From assembly GCF_035984545.1 (NCBI RefSeq), contig NZ_JAXCHP010000001.1:2108001-2172000 (forward strand): a DNA stretch of 64,000 nucleotides. Direction: 5' to 3'. This DNA is from Cryobacterium sp. GrIS_2_6 (GTDB lineage Bacteria; Actinomycetota; Actinomycetes; Actinomycetales; Microbacteriaceae). The notes under the pieces were generated by a model. That model worked only from the letters and a program-made list of their open reading frames with translations, searched no databases and was not told where the DNA came from. The position numbers were made by a program, and so were the translations under genes. Positions within the stretch are counted from its first letter, which is position 1; each line of letters begins with the position of its first letter. This document shows positions 21,479 through 33,839 of this stretch, piece after piece.

Positions 21479-22422
21479 CGGCGTGCCCTCGATTCGGGGT
21501 CGAGCGCATCGCGCACGGCATCGCCGAGCATGAGGAAGGCGAGCACGGTGACGGAGAGGGCGATGGCGGGGTAGATCAGCACCTGCGGGTTGGTGCGGAT
21601 CGACGTCTGCGCCGATCCGATGTCATTGCCCCAGGACATGATCCCAGGCGGCAGGCCGATGCCGAGGAACGACAGGGTTGCCTCGGCGACGATGAACGTG
21701 CCGAGCGAAACCGTCGCGATCACGATCACGGGGGCGATCGCGTTGGGCACCACGTGGCGGACGAGGATCCGGAACTTCGAGACGCCGAGCGCGGTGGATG
21801 CCGTGACGTAGTCCGAATTGCGGGCCGAGAGCACCGAGCCACGCATGATCCTGGCGATCTGGGGCCAGGCGAAGATCGACAGCGCCAGCGCGATGGTGAC
21901 GGGGTTGCGCTCCGGGAGGACCGACATCAGCACAATGGCGCCGAGCACGGTCGGGATGGCGAAGAAGATATCGCCGACCCGGGAGACGATCGCGTCGAAG
22001 ACGCCGCCGTAGTAGCCGGCGAGGGCTCCGACGACAACGCCGAGGAGGGTGACGATCAAGGTCGCGAGCAGGCCGACGGTGACCGAGGCCTGGGTGCCGT
22101 GGATGATCCGCGAATAGACGTCACAGCCCTGGCGGGTGAAGCCGAGCAGGTGCCCTTCTTCAGGCCCCTTGTTGCTGGTGGCGAGCAGGCAGTTTGTATC
22201 GGGCGGGACCTGGGTGAAGATGCCGGGGAACAGGGCCACGATCACGATCAGCAGGATGAGGGCGGAGGCGATCCAGAAGCTGGGCTTGCTCCGCAACGAT
22301 TCCCAGGCATCCGCCCAGGTGCTGCGCGCCTTCTCGGTCTCGTCGAGACGATCGACCGCCGCGACTGGGGTGTCTTCGAGAGCAGCGACGAAGTGGGGCT
22401 GCGTCTGACGATTACTTGGCAT
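21475..22422 (-). CDS. oligopeptide ABC transporter permease (OppC/DppC type)
   Basis: 315 residues, about six membrane helices. The inner-membrane coupling motif EAA---G lies in the stretch TASTALGVSKFRILVRHVVPN. The N-terminal cytoplasmic part and the OppC_N helix (FWIASALILLIVIVALFPG) identify it as the OppC rather than OppB partner. It overlaps oppB by 11 bases and the ATPase gene by 4, indicating tight coupling. Confidence 0.92.
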   Translation of the reverse strand: MPSNRQTQPHFVAALEDTPVAAVDRLDETEKARSTWADAWESLRSKPSFWIASALILLIVIVALFPGIFTQVPPDTNCLLATSNKGPEEGHLLGFTRQGCDVYSRIIHGTQASVTVGLLATLIVTLLGVVVGALAGYYGGVFDAIVSRVGDIFFAIPTVLGAIVLMSVLPERNPVTIALALSIFAWPQIARIMRGSVLSARNSDYVTASTALGVSKFRILVRHVVPNAIAPVIVIATVSLGTFIVAEATLSFLGIGLPPGIMSWGNDIGSAQTSIRTNPQVLIYPAIALSVTVLAFLMLGDAVRDALDPESRARR

Positions 22423-23341
22423 AACGAATCCTCGGGTCCAGGGCTGCGTACAGCAGGTCGACGAGCAGGTTCGCCAGCACGAAGATCACGACCATGACGG
22501 CGATGAACGACACCACGGTCGGTCCTTCGCCGAGTTTGATCGCCTTGTACACGGTGCCACCCACACCGTTGATATTGAAGATGCCCTCTGTCACGATCGC
22601 GCCGACCATGAGAGAGCCGAGGTCGACGCCGAGGAAGGTGACGACGGGAACGAGCGAGTTGCGCAGCACGTGCACGGTGACGACCCGCCGGCGCGACAAG
22701 CCCTTCGCCGTGGCGGTGCGCACGAAGTCGGCGCCGAGGTTCTCGGAGACGCTCGCCCTGGTCAGGCGCACGATGTATGCGAACGAGACGGATGCGAGCA
22801 CGATGGCTGGCAGCACGAGTTCGGAGAGCGGGGCCTCGCTGCTCACCGTGGTGCGCGCCCAGCCGAGCTTGACGGCGAACACGTACTGCAGGATGAAGCC
22901 GATCACGAACGTCGGCACGCTGATCAGGAGCAAGCTCACCACAAGGGCGCTCGCGTCGAAGAGCTTGCCCTTGCGCAGTCCCGCGACGAGGCCGACGAGG
23001 ATACCCGCGACGGACTCGAAGAACAGCGCGAGGAGCGCGAGCCGGGCGGTGATCGGGAAGGCCGCGGCCATCACATCGGCGACGGCACGGCCGGAGTACG
23101 TGGTGCCGAGGTCACCGTGGAAGAAGCCGCCGATGTAGATGAGGTACTGCACGATGAACGGCTGGTCCAGGTGGTACTGGATGCGGAGTTGTTCGATCAC
23201 GCCGGGTGCCGGTTGCCGGTCACCGAAGAGTGCAGCGATGGGGTCTCCGGGGAGGGAGAACACCATGAAGTAGATGAGGAAGGTGGCGCCGAAGAATACC
23301 GGGATCATCTGGAGCAGGCGTTTGCCGGTGTACCAGAGCAT
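22412..23341 (-). CDS. oligopeptide ABC transporter permease (OppB/DppB type)
   Basis: 309 residues beginning MLWYTGKRLLQMIPVFFG, the usual OppB N-terminus, with the coupling motif RTATAKGLSRRRVVTVHVLRN. I place the start at 23341; longer readings to 23431 would run through the hairpin side of the intergenic region and add a non-conserved stretch. It follows the substrate-binding protein gene by 124 bases, with a hairpin in between. Confidence 0.9.
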   Translation of the reverse strand: MLWYTGKRLLQMIPVFFGATFLIYFMVFSLPGDPIAALFGDRQPAPGVIEQLRIQYHLDQPFIVQYLIYIGGFFHGDLGTTYSGRAVADVMAAAFPITARLALLALFFESVAGILVGLVAGLRKGKLFDASALVVSLLLISVPTFVIGFILQYVFAVKLGWARTTVSSEAPLSELVLPAIVLASVSFAYIVRLTRASVSENLGADFVRTATAKGLSRRRVVTVHVLRNSLVPVVTFLGVDLGSLMVGAIVTEGIFNINGVGGTVYKAIKLGEGPTVVSFIAVMVVIFVLANLLVDLLYAALDPRIRYAK

Positions 23342-23399
23342 CAGGTTCCCGCGCTGGAACGAACGGACATGAGAATCGCAATCACTGGTCGAGTCTAGC

Positions 23400-23436
23400 G
23401 AGCGATGCCCGGGACTGGGTGCCCCGGGCATCGCTC
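23400..23436 (-). terminator. hairpin between oppA and oppB
   Basis: GAGCGATGCCCGGG pairs perfectly with its complement 9 bases later. Lying inside the operon just after the binding-protein gene, it probably stops most transcripts or protects the oppA 3-prime end, so that more binding protein than permease is made. No T-run follows it. Confidence 0.65.
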
Positions 23437-23465
23437 CGCATGAAACTGGGTCTTATTTTGTCGAG

Positions 23466-25079
23466 TTAGCCTTTGGTGATTTCGTTGTACAGCGGCACGG
23501 AATCCCAGCCGAAGACGACGTTCTCAACCTTGTCGGACCAGACGGCGGTCACGTTGGAGTACCAGAGCGGGATGGTCGGAAGGTCCTTGAGCAGGACTTC
23601 CTGGGCCGCCACGTACTTCGCGGTCGCGTCATCCACGGACTTGGCTGCTGCGCCTTCCTTGAGGAGGGTGTCGAACTCGGTGCTGCTGTAGAGCTCGTAG
23701 TTCGAGCCGGCACCGGTCTGGTACAGCGGCGCGAGGAAGTTGTACATCGAGGGGTAGTCGCCCTGCCATCCGGCGCGGGTGGCACCGGTCAGCTTCTGCG
23801 CCTTGCGGTCGGCGAGAGCCGCCTTGAAGGTCGCGTACGGCTTGCCGACTGCGTCGATGCCGAGGGTGTTCTTGATGCTGTTGGCCACGGCGTCAACCCA
23901 GGCAGCATGTCCGCCGTCTGCGTTGTACGCGATGTCGAAGGTGCCGGTGTACGGGGAGATCGCGTCAGCGGCCGCCCAGTCCTTGACGGCTTCTTCCTTG
24001 TTGAACTTGAGTACGTCGGAGCCGTCGAGGGAGTCGGAGTAGCCCGCGATGACCGGCGATGTGAAGTCGGTCGCGGGGGTGCGGGTGCCCTGGAAGATGA
24101 CGTCCGTGATTTCCTTGCGGTCGATGGCCATCGAGATGGCCGCGCGACGCAGTTTGCCCTCTTCGCCGCTCCAGTGCTCGAGGTAGTACGGCATGTTGAA
24201 CGCCTGGAAGATCGCGGCAGGCTGGTTCACGAATCGCTCCGGGAAGTCAGTCTGGTAGGTCGCGAACGCAGAGTCCGGTACGGCGTCGAGGACGTCGAGG
24301 TTTCCACCCTGTACGTCGGCGTATGCGGCATCCGTTGAGGAGTAGAAGACGATGCTCAGGCCGCCGTTGGCGGGGGTGCGTACGCCCTTGTAGTCCGGGT
24401 TCGTGATGAGGTCGATCTTGACGTTGTGCTCCCACGCGCCGGTCTTGGCCAGCATGTACGGGCCGTTGCCGATCGGGTTCTCACCGAATGCTGCCATGTC
24501 GGCGTATGCGACGGACGGCAGCGGCATGAAGGCCGTGTAGCCGAGACGCAGCGGCCAGTCGGCCTCCGGCGATGCAAGCGTGACGGTGAAGGTCGTGTCG
24601 TCGACGACCTTGAGCCCGGTGAGCTCGGTGTCGGCGTCGTAGCTGAAGCCTTGGATGTCGTCGAAGAAGTACGAGGCACTCTGTGTGTTGCTGAACTTGG
24701 CCCCGTAGTTCCAGGCGTCGACGAAGGACTTGGACGTGACGGCCTCGCCGTTGGTGAACTTCCACCCGGTATTGAGCGTGACGGTCCAGTGCTGTGCATC
24801 GTCGGCCGAGATCGACTTGGCGACCTCGTTCTTGCCCTCGCCCTTGGCGTCGTAGGACACCAGTCCGGCGTAGATCGAGGTCATAATCTTGCCGCCACCG
24901 GTTTCGGTGGTGTTCGTCGTGATCAACGGGTTCTGCGGTTCGCTGCCGTTGGTCGAGATGATGGCTTTCGCGTCACCCGTCTTCGCGGGTGTCGTCGAAC
25001 CGCTCGCACAACCGGAGAGCATGAGTGCTCCCGCTGTGGCCAGAGCGATGGCAGAAATGCCCAGTCTCCTGATTTTCAA
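23466..25079 (-). CDS. peptide ABC transporter substrate-binding lipoprotein
   Basis: 537 residues, SBP family 5. Signal peptide with lipobox MLSGCASGS (Cys near residue 24). Family segments include DAQHWTVTLNTGWKFTNGEAVTSKSFVDAWN and LRRAAISMAIDRKEI (shown in parts), and the end has WYSNVTAVWSDKVENVVFG. It captures oligopeptides outside the membrane and feeds the permease encoded downstream. The leader upstream (25080-25316) is shared with the divergent DCC gene and holds both promoters. Confidence 0.93.
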   Translation of the reverse strand: MKIRRLGISAIALATAGALMLSGCASGSTTPAKTGDAKAIISTNGSEPQNPLITTNTTETGGGKIMTSIYAGLVSYDAKGEGKNEVAKSISADDAQHWTVTLNTGWKFTNGEAVTSKSFVDAWNYGAKFSNTQSASYFFDDIQGFSYDADTELTGLKVVDDTTFTVTLASPEADWPLRLGYTAFMPLPSVAYADMAAFGENPIGNGPYMLAKTGAWEHNVKIDLITNPDYKGVRTPANGGLSIVFYSSTDAAYADVQGGNLDVLDAVPDSAFATYQTDFPERFVNQPAAIFQAFNMPYYLEHWSGEEGKLRRAAISMAIDRKEITDVIFQGTRTPATDFTSPVIAGYSDSLDGSDVLKFNKEEAVKDWAAADAISPYTGTFDIAYNADGGHAAWVDAVANSIKNTLGIDAVGKPYATFKAALADRKAQKLTGATRAGWQGDYPSMYNFLAPLYQTGAGSNYELYSSTEFDTLLKEGAAAKSVDDATAKYVAAQEVLLKDLPTIPLWYSNVTAVWSDKVENVVFGWDSVPLYNEITKG

Positions 25080-25316
25080 TTTTCCTCCAGTGCGCAGGGA
25101 AACGCTGCGCGATTCGGGACCGCGAAGACGCCTCAGATACTTCTGACCCTAAGTATTCATTGAGCCAAAAGCACAATCATGGGTTGAATCGTTACCTCGA
25201 CGAAACATTCTGCGCAAACATGTTGCGCAGATGGACGTTCTTTCGCCGAAACTCGCGCCGCTATGCCGGGATCGCCCGTCGCCCCGCTCTGTCGGCATCG
25301 ATGCGAGGATAGGGGG

Positions 25317-25712
25317 ATGACTGCTGGTACTCCCGCGCGCGCGACTGTGTTGATCTTCGACGGCGACTGCGCATTCTGCACAACCGCCGTCGGGTGGATG
25401 CGCCGCCTGTTGCCGGCAATGCCGGATGCGGCGCCGTACCAGTGGACCGATCTTCCCGCGCTCGGCCTGACCGAGACGGATGCCCGCTCCCGGGTCTGGC
25501 TCGTCGACTCCGCTGGAGCGCGTTTCGGCGGTGCCGCCGCCGTGGCCGCCCTGCTCCGCCACCAGCCGGCTCCCGGCCTGCGTTTCCTCGGCTGGCTCGG
25601 CACCGTGCCGCCGTGGTCGTGGGCCGCTGAGGTCGGCTACCGGGTGGTGGCCCGCAACAGGCACCGCCTGCCCGGCGGGACCCCGGCCTGCCGGATGAAG
25701 CCGGCCGAGTAA
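25317..25712 (+). CDS. DCC-family thiol-disulfide oxidoreductase-like protein (DUF393)
   Basis: 131 residues with the defining DGDCAFC motif near residue 17 (two cysteines in a thioredoxin-like fold) and GAAAVAALLRH. AGGGGG directly precedes the ATG at 25317; an in-frame ATG at 25263 has none. Members are small soluble proteins thought to be thiol oxidoreductases, with no defined partner. The CPBP gene follows 26 bases later on the same strand, so the two probably form an operon. Confidence 0.8.
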   Translation: MTAGTPARATVLIFDGDCAFCTTAVGWMRRLLPAMPDAAPYQWTDLPALGLTETDARSRVWLVDSAGARFGGAAAVAALLRHQPAPGLRFLGWLGTVPPWSWAAEVGYRVVARNRHRLPGGTPACRMKPAE

Positions 25713-25738
25713 CCATCGGCGGAGGGAGCACCAGCGGC

Positions 25739-26566
25739 ATGAGTACCAGCGGCATGAGCACCAGCGGCATGGATTCTTCCGGCGTGGTCCCTGAGGGAAC
25801 CAGGGGCGTGAACCGGGCGCGACTGGCGTGGGAGGTCGTCATCGTCCTCGGGCTGTCGCTCGGGGCATCCGCCGTCTATTCGATCGTGTCGATCATCGCC
25901 CGCCTGACCGACAGGACCCCGCTCGGCAACCAGTCGACGACCATCAACGGCTCTCAGTCGACCCGGGAATGGCTCGACTTCACCTACCAGTTCCTCGGCA
26001 TCTTCTTCGAGCTTTTCGCGGTCGCCCTCGTGCTCTACCTGCTCTGGCGGCCCGGGTCGAGCAGTTTCCGTCGGCTCGGCTTAGACCTGACCCGGCCACG
26101 GCGGGACCTGGCGGGCGGCGTCCTGCTCGTGCTCGCCATCGGCATCCCCGGTCTCGGCCTCTACCTCGCGGGGCGGGCGCTCGGGATCACGGTCGCGGTC
26201 GTCGCCTCCCCCATCGACACGTTCTGGTGGACGATCCCGATCCTGCTGTTCTCCGCGCTCCGCGCCGCGCTCAGCGAGGAGCTCATCGTCGTCGGGTACC
26301 TCTTCACCCGGCTCAGGGAGCTCGGCTGGTCGACCTGGACGATCATCACGGCATCCGCACTGCTCCGTGGCAGCTATCACCTGTACCAGGGCATCGGGCC
26401 GTTCATCGGCAACGCGGCAATGGGCGTCGTCTTCGGCTGGTGCTACACCCGCTGGGGCCGAACGGCACCGCTCGTCGTGGCGCATACGATCCTCGACGTG
26501 GTTTCTTTCGTCGGCTACCCCCTCGCGGTCGCGTGGTGGCCGGCCCTCCTCGCCCCCGCCGCCTAG
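25739..26566 (+). CDS. CPBP-family intramembrane protease-like protein
   Basis: 275 residues with about seven membrane helices. The Abi/CPBP region is SEELIVVGYLFTRL near residue 178, where the usual EExxxR motif has Val in place of Arg, followed by the conserved histidine in GSYHLYQG and a last H in VVAHTILDVV. Type II CAAX-protease relatives act as membrane proteases or scaffolds; the lost Arg makes activity uncertain. The N-terminus is encoded by three 15-bp in-frame repeats (ATGAGTACCAGCGGC and variants), giving three possible ATG starts; GGAGGGAG fits the first best. Confidence 0.75.
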   Translation: MSTSGMSTSGMDSSGVVPEGTRGVNRARLAWEVVIVLGLSLGASAVYSIVSIIARLTDRTPLGNQSTTINGSQSTREWLDFTYQFLGIFFELFAVALVLYLLWRPGSSSFRRLGLDLTRPRRDLAGGVLLVLAIGIPGLGLYLAGRALGITVAVVASPIDTFWWTIPILLFSALRAALSEELIVVGYLFTRLRELGWSTWTIITASALLRGSYHLYQGIGPFIGNAAMGVVFGWCYTRWGRTAPLVVAHTILDVVSFVGYPLAVAWWPALLAPAA

Positions 26567-26575
26567 TTTCCCTTC

Positions 26576-26583
26576 GCGAAAGC
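26576..26583. repeat. 8-bp target-site duplication, left copy
   Basis: GCGAAAGC directly adjoins the left end of the ISL3 element and is repeated exactly at 28021-28028. The size is the one made by ISL3-family transposases. Confidence 0.9.
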
Positions 26584-28020
26584 GGCTCTCCTGACGTTAC
26601 CGTGGGTGGTTTCCGAGCGCCTTAACGAGTGCACGCCGCTCTCCGTCTAGGTTTCTAACTGACAAAGGCAAGAAACACAGGGACGAGAAAACGGCGTGCA
26701 AAACTCAACACTATGGCGGACTCTGCTCGGAGTCGACAAAACCATCGTCGAAGCGGTCGATCTCGACGCGGATACGGGCATGCTGGTCGCGTCGGTGCGC
26801 CCAACGGCATCGATGCGGAACCGGTGCGGGGCCTGCCGGAAGCGCTGCCCGCGCTACGACGCCGGTGACGGGCGGCGCCGCTGGCGATCCCTGGACGCCG
26901 GCTCGGTGCAAATCCACTTAGAAGCTGCGGCGCCGCGGGTGAGCTGCCGGGTGCATGGCGTGACGGTCGCCGCCGTGCCGTGGGCCCGGCATCAGAGCGG
27001 GCACACTTTGTTCTTCGATGACCAGGTCGCGTGGCTGGCCACGCAAACATCCAAGTCCGCCATCACCGTGCTGATGCGCATCGCGTGGCGCACCGTGGGC
27101 GCGATCATCACCCGGGTTTGGGCAGATACGGAGAAGCAGTTCGACCAGTTCGCGGGCCTCACCCGGATCGGGATTGACGAGATCAGTTACAAGCGCGGCC
27201 ACAAGTACTTGACCTGCGTCGTGGACCACGATTCTGGCCGTCTCGTCTGGGCGGCACCAGGCCAGGACAAGGCCACCCTCGAGACGTTTTTTGATGCGTT
27301 GGGGCCGGAGCGTTCGGCACTGATCACGCATGTTTCCGCGGACGGTGCGGCCTGGATCGCCAGTGTTGTCGCGGAACGAGCGCCGAACGCTGTTCGCTGC
27401 GCTGATCCGTTCCACGTCGTGAAATGGGCCACCGAGGCCCTCGATGAAGTCCGCCGGGGCGCGTGGAACGAGGCCCGCAAAGCCGCCCGGCACAACGATG
27501 CCCGACGCACTCGCGGCCGGCCCCCAGCCGACGCCCCGGCACGCCCAGACAGCGCCCGGGCGACGGGCATCAAGAACTGCCGATACGCGCTTTGGAAGAA
27601 CCCGGAAAACCTGACCGAGAAGCAACAAACGAAGCTCGCCTGGATCGTGCAGACCGACCCCCGGCTGGCTCGGGCGTACTACCTGAAGGAAGGCCTCCGT
27701 GTGATCTTCAAACTGCCTCTCGAGGAAGCGACCGAAGCTCTCGACAAATGGGTTGGTTGGGCTCGCCGCTGCCGCATCCCGTCCTTCGTGAAACTGCAGA
27801 AGAGCATCGTGAAACACCGCACCGCGATCCTGGCCTCCATCGAGCACAGCCTCTCCAACGGCCGCGTCGAATCCATGAACACCAAGATCCGCCTCATGAC
27901 CCGCATCGCGTTCGGCTTCAAATCACCCGAGGCCCTCATCGCCCTCGCAATGCTCAGCCTCGGCGGGCACAAACCCGTGCTTCCCGGCCGGGACTAACCC
28001 ACGGAAGAGTCAGGAGAGCC
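26584..28020 (+). mobile_element. complete ISL3-family insertion sequence
   Basis: 1437 bp. The ends are imperfect inverted repeats beginning GGCTCTCCTGAC at both termini, then a 4-base mismatch block and CCGTGGGT again identical. GGCTCT starts are typical for ISL3. It carries one transposase gene, has exact 8-bp target duplications and no visible decay, so the insertion is recent. It landed in the base of the terminator hairpin between the CPBP gene and gcvP. Confidence 0.95.
26696..27997 (+). CDS. ISL3-family DDE transposase
   Basis: 433 residues, GTG start. An N-terminal zinc-ribbon (CGACRKRCPRYD) is followed by the DDE domain: first Asp in GIDEISYKRGHKYL, second in SADGAAWIASVV, catalytic Glu in GRVESMNTKIRLMTR. 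The frame is intact from start to stop, and the length is normal for the family, so the element is likely active. It moves the surrounding IS by cut-and-paste or copy transposition. Confidence 0.93.
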   Translation: MQNSTLWRTLLGVDKTIVEAVDLDADTGMLVASVRPTASMRNRCGACRKRCPRYDAGDGRRRWRSLDAGSVQIHLEAAAPRVSCRVHGVTVAAVPWARHQSGHTLFFDDQVAWLATQTSKSAITVLMRIAWRTVGAIITRVWADTEKQFDQFAGLTRIGIDEISYKRGHKYLTCVVDHDSGRLVWAAPGQDKATLETFFDALGPERSALITHVSADGAAWIASVVAERAPNAVRCADPFHVVKWATEALDEVRRGAWNEARKAARHNDARRTRGRPPADAPARPDSARATGIKNCRYALWKNPENLTEKQQTKLAWIVQTDPRLARAYYLKEGLRVIFKLPLEEATEALDKWVGWARRCRIPSFVKLQKSIVKHRTAILASIEHSLSNGRVESMNTKIRLMTRIAFGFKSPEALIALAMLSLGGHKPVLPGRD

Positions 28021-28028
28021 GCGAAAGC
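28021..28028. repeat. 8-bp target-site duplication, right copy
   Basis: GCGAAAGC after the right IS end, identical to 26576-26583. It is also the first part of the terminator stem at 28021-28080. Confidence 0.9.
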
Positions 28029-28080
28029 GGGTGAATCGTCGGTTTGGGTTAGCCAAAACGACGATTCAACCGCTTTCGCG
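28021..28080 (-). terminator. terminator hairpin downstream of gcvP
   Basis: A 21-base stem beginning GCGAAAGCGGGTGAATCGTC at 28021 pairs with the strand ending at 28080 with one G-T change, around an 18-base loop. It lies 20 bases past the gcvP stop. The ISL3 insertion duplicated part of its left arm, but the stem next to gcvP stays complete. Confidence 0.8.
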
Positions 28081-28099
28081 CTGGGGTGGGGGTGGGGTG

Positions 28100-31138
<3,039 letters not shown>

Positions 31139-31163
31139 CTGGCGCTGCCTGCTTCCTGGGAGC

Positions 31164-31535
31164 TTATTCGCCGGTGAGGGCGGAGTATTCAACGTGGCTG
31201 AGGAGGGGCGGCAGCTCGAGGAACGTGACCTTGATCAGCCAGCCCTCTCCGAACGGGTCGCTGTTGACGAGCTCGGGGCTGTCGACGACACCGTCGTTGG
31301 TGGCCGTGACCGTGCCACTGACCGGCGCGAAGAGCTCGCCGACCGATTTGGTGGACTCGATCTCGCCGACGATCGAGCCGGCGATGACGCCCGTTCCGAC
31401 GGCGGGCAGCTCGACGAAGACGACGTCGCCGAGCTTCTCTGCCGCGTACGCCGTGATTCCGACGGTTGCGGTGTCGCCCTCGATGAGGACCCACTCGTGT
31501 TCTGCGGTGTACTGGAGGGTGGCCTGGTCGGTCAT
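31164..31535 (-). CDS. gcvH: glycine cleavage system H protein
   Basis: 123 residues. The lipoyl-lysine is in [16 protein letters not shown], and the EHEWV start and the [14 protein letters not shown] end are those of GcvH. It carries the aminomethyl intermediate between GcvP, GcvT and the L-protein. It lies 98 bases downstream of gcvT and 25 upstream of gcvP on the same strand. AAAGGA precedes its ATG. Confidence 0.96.
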   Translation of the reverse strand: MTDQATLQYTAEHEWVLIEGDTATVGITAYAAEKLGDVVFVELPAVGTGVIAGSIVGEIESTKSVGELFAPVSGTVTATNDGVVDSPELVNSDPFGEGWLIKVTFLELPPLLSHVEYSALTGE

Positions 31536-31633
31536 GGGGTGTCCTTTCGGCGGAACAACGGGCAGTGCGTGCTGGTTTGGGGGGGTGCCGGCGAGAATCG
31601 CCGACGGGAGTACGTGGGCGGATGCCCCGGGGG

Positions 31634-32761
<1,128 letters not shown>

Positions 32762-32825
32762 GAGTTCTCCAGGCAGGTCGGCCGCGGCCGAGCGAGATTC
32801 TCGGGGTCGTGGCGACCCCGTGGGA

Positions 32826-33021
32826 ACTCCCCCTCTGTCGTCAGGCCTGAGAGCTTCGCCGCGTCCTGGTCGGGACGGGACTTTCACCATGGGCGAGCCG
32901 CATTGTGCTGCGACTACTTTTCAGAGTGGCCAGTCCGATGCGGTACGAGTACCTGAGAGATTGTCGGGGAGGATTGCTCCTTCGGTGTCCGGCCGCCGAG
33001 GCGCCGGACTCTCCCGCATCG
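32826..33021 (-). promoter_or_regulatory. tandem glycine riboswitch upstream of gcvT
   Basis: On the minus strand the first aptamer runs from GATGCGGGAGAGTCCGG through CACCGAAGGAGCAATCC to ATCTCTCAGGTACTCG and CCACTCTG, and the second ends with GAAGCTCTCAGGCCTGACGA and CAGAGGGGGAG. These are the conserved blocks of the gcvT motif (GGAGAG, CCGAAGGxGCAA, CTCTCAGG, ACAGxGGG), in two copies joined by a short linker. It lies 65 bases before gcvT. Glycine binding would switch the operon on. Confidence 0.92.
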
Positions 33022-33175
33022 GCCGTGTCGGCCCGGTATTCAGTTGGACGGCGCGCCTGTTCTGGCTCAACCGCTTCGCGAGCAGCTTAGCAGCCGGAGG
33101 TCCGCCAGGACCGGCTCCGGCCTACCCGATCGCGCAGCACGCCCGCGCCGGATCCTGCCTCGCCGGGTACCCCGG

Positions 33176-33778
33176 TCAGGCGCCGAAGGAGTCGGCGACC
33201 GCCTCGGTGACCTCGATCAGCCGGGTGAGCAGGGCCTCCATCGACTCCGACCGCAGCAGCTCAATCTGGTCGAGGGGTCCGATCGGCGCGATCGCCGCGA
33301 GCTGCCAGGCCGCGACAGCCGGGTCGCCGGAGAGTTCGACGTCGGGCGCCCAGGGCTGCTCGGTGAATTCGCTCGCGAGCGCAAGCGCCCGGCGCACGAC
33401 CCGTTCGGCCCGCTCCCGCAGAGGGAACAACTCGTCGTCCCACTCCAGCTCGGCGAGCTCGCGCACGCTCGCCCGCGGATGCGGGTCGTCGTCGAGCCAC
33501 TCGAGCACCTCGATGCGCCGCTCGCCGTGGGCGACCACGCCGACGAACCCCTCGGGGGCCTCGATCTGCGTGATCCTGGCCACCGTCCCGATCCCGAACC
33601 GGTGCTCACCGCCGCCGACTTCCTGGCCGCGCTCGATCAGCACTACGCCGAAGACCGCGGTCTCGGCGTCGAGCACCCGCGCCATCATCACCAGGTAGCG
33701 CTGTTCGAACACGCGCAGGTGCAGTGGCATGTGCGGAAACAGCACCGCGCCCAGTGGGAACATCGGCAGAGTGGTCAC
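33176..33778 (-). CDS. LON substrate-binding domain protein
   Basis: 200 residues: the N-terminal LON domain alone, with no AAA+ or protease part. It starts VTTLPMFPLGAVLFPHMPLHLRVFE and has GIGTVARITQIE and GFVGVVAHGERRIEVLEW. I choose the GTG at 33778; the open frame runs on far upstream but overlaps the ABC-F gene on the same strand. Stand-alone LON-domain proteins are widespread in actinobacteria and their role is unclear. Confidence 0.85.
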   Translation of the reverse strand: MTTLPMFPLGAVLFPHMPLHLRVFEQRYLVMMARVLDAETAVFGVVLIERGQEVGGGEHRFGIGTVARITQIEAPEGFVGVVAHGERRIEVLEWLDDDPHPRASVRELAELEWDDELFPLRERAERVVRRALALASEFTEQPWAPDVELSGDPAVAAWQLAAIAPIGPLDQIELLRSESMEALLTRLIEVTEAVADSFGA

Positions 33779-33839
33779 TCGCCCACCCAACCACGCTCGA
33801 GCCCTCTGACCAAGCCCCTCCCCTCCCGGAGCGCGAGGG

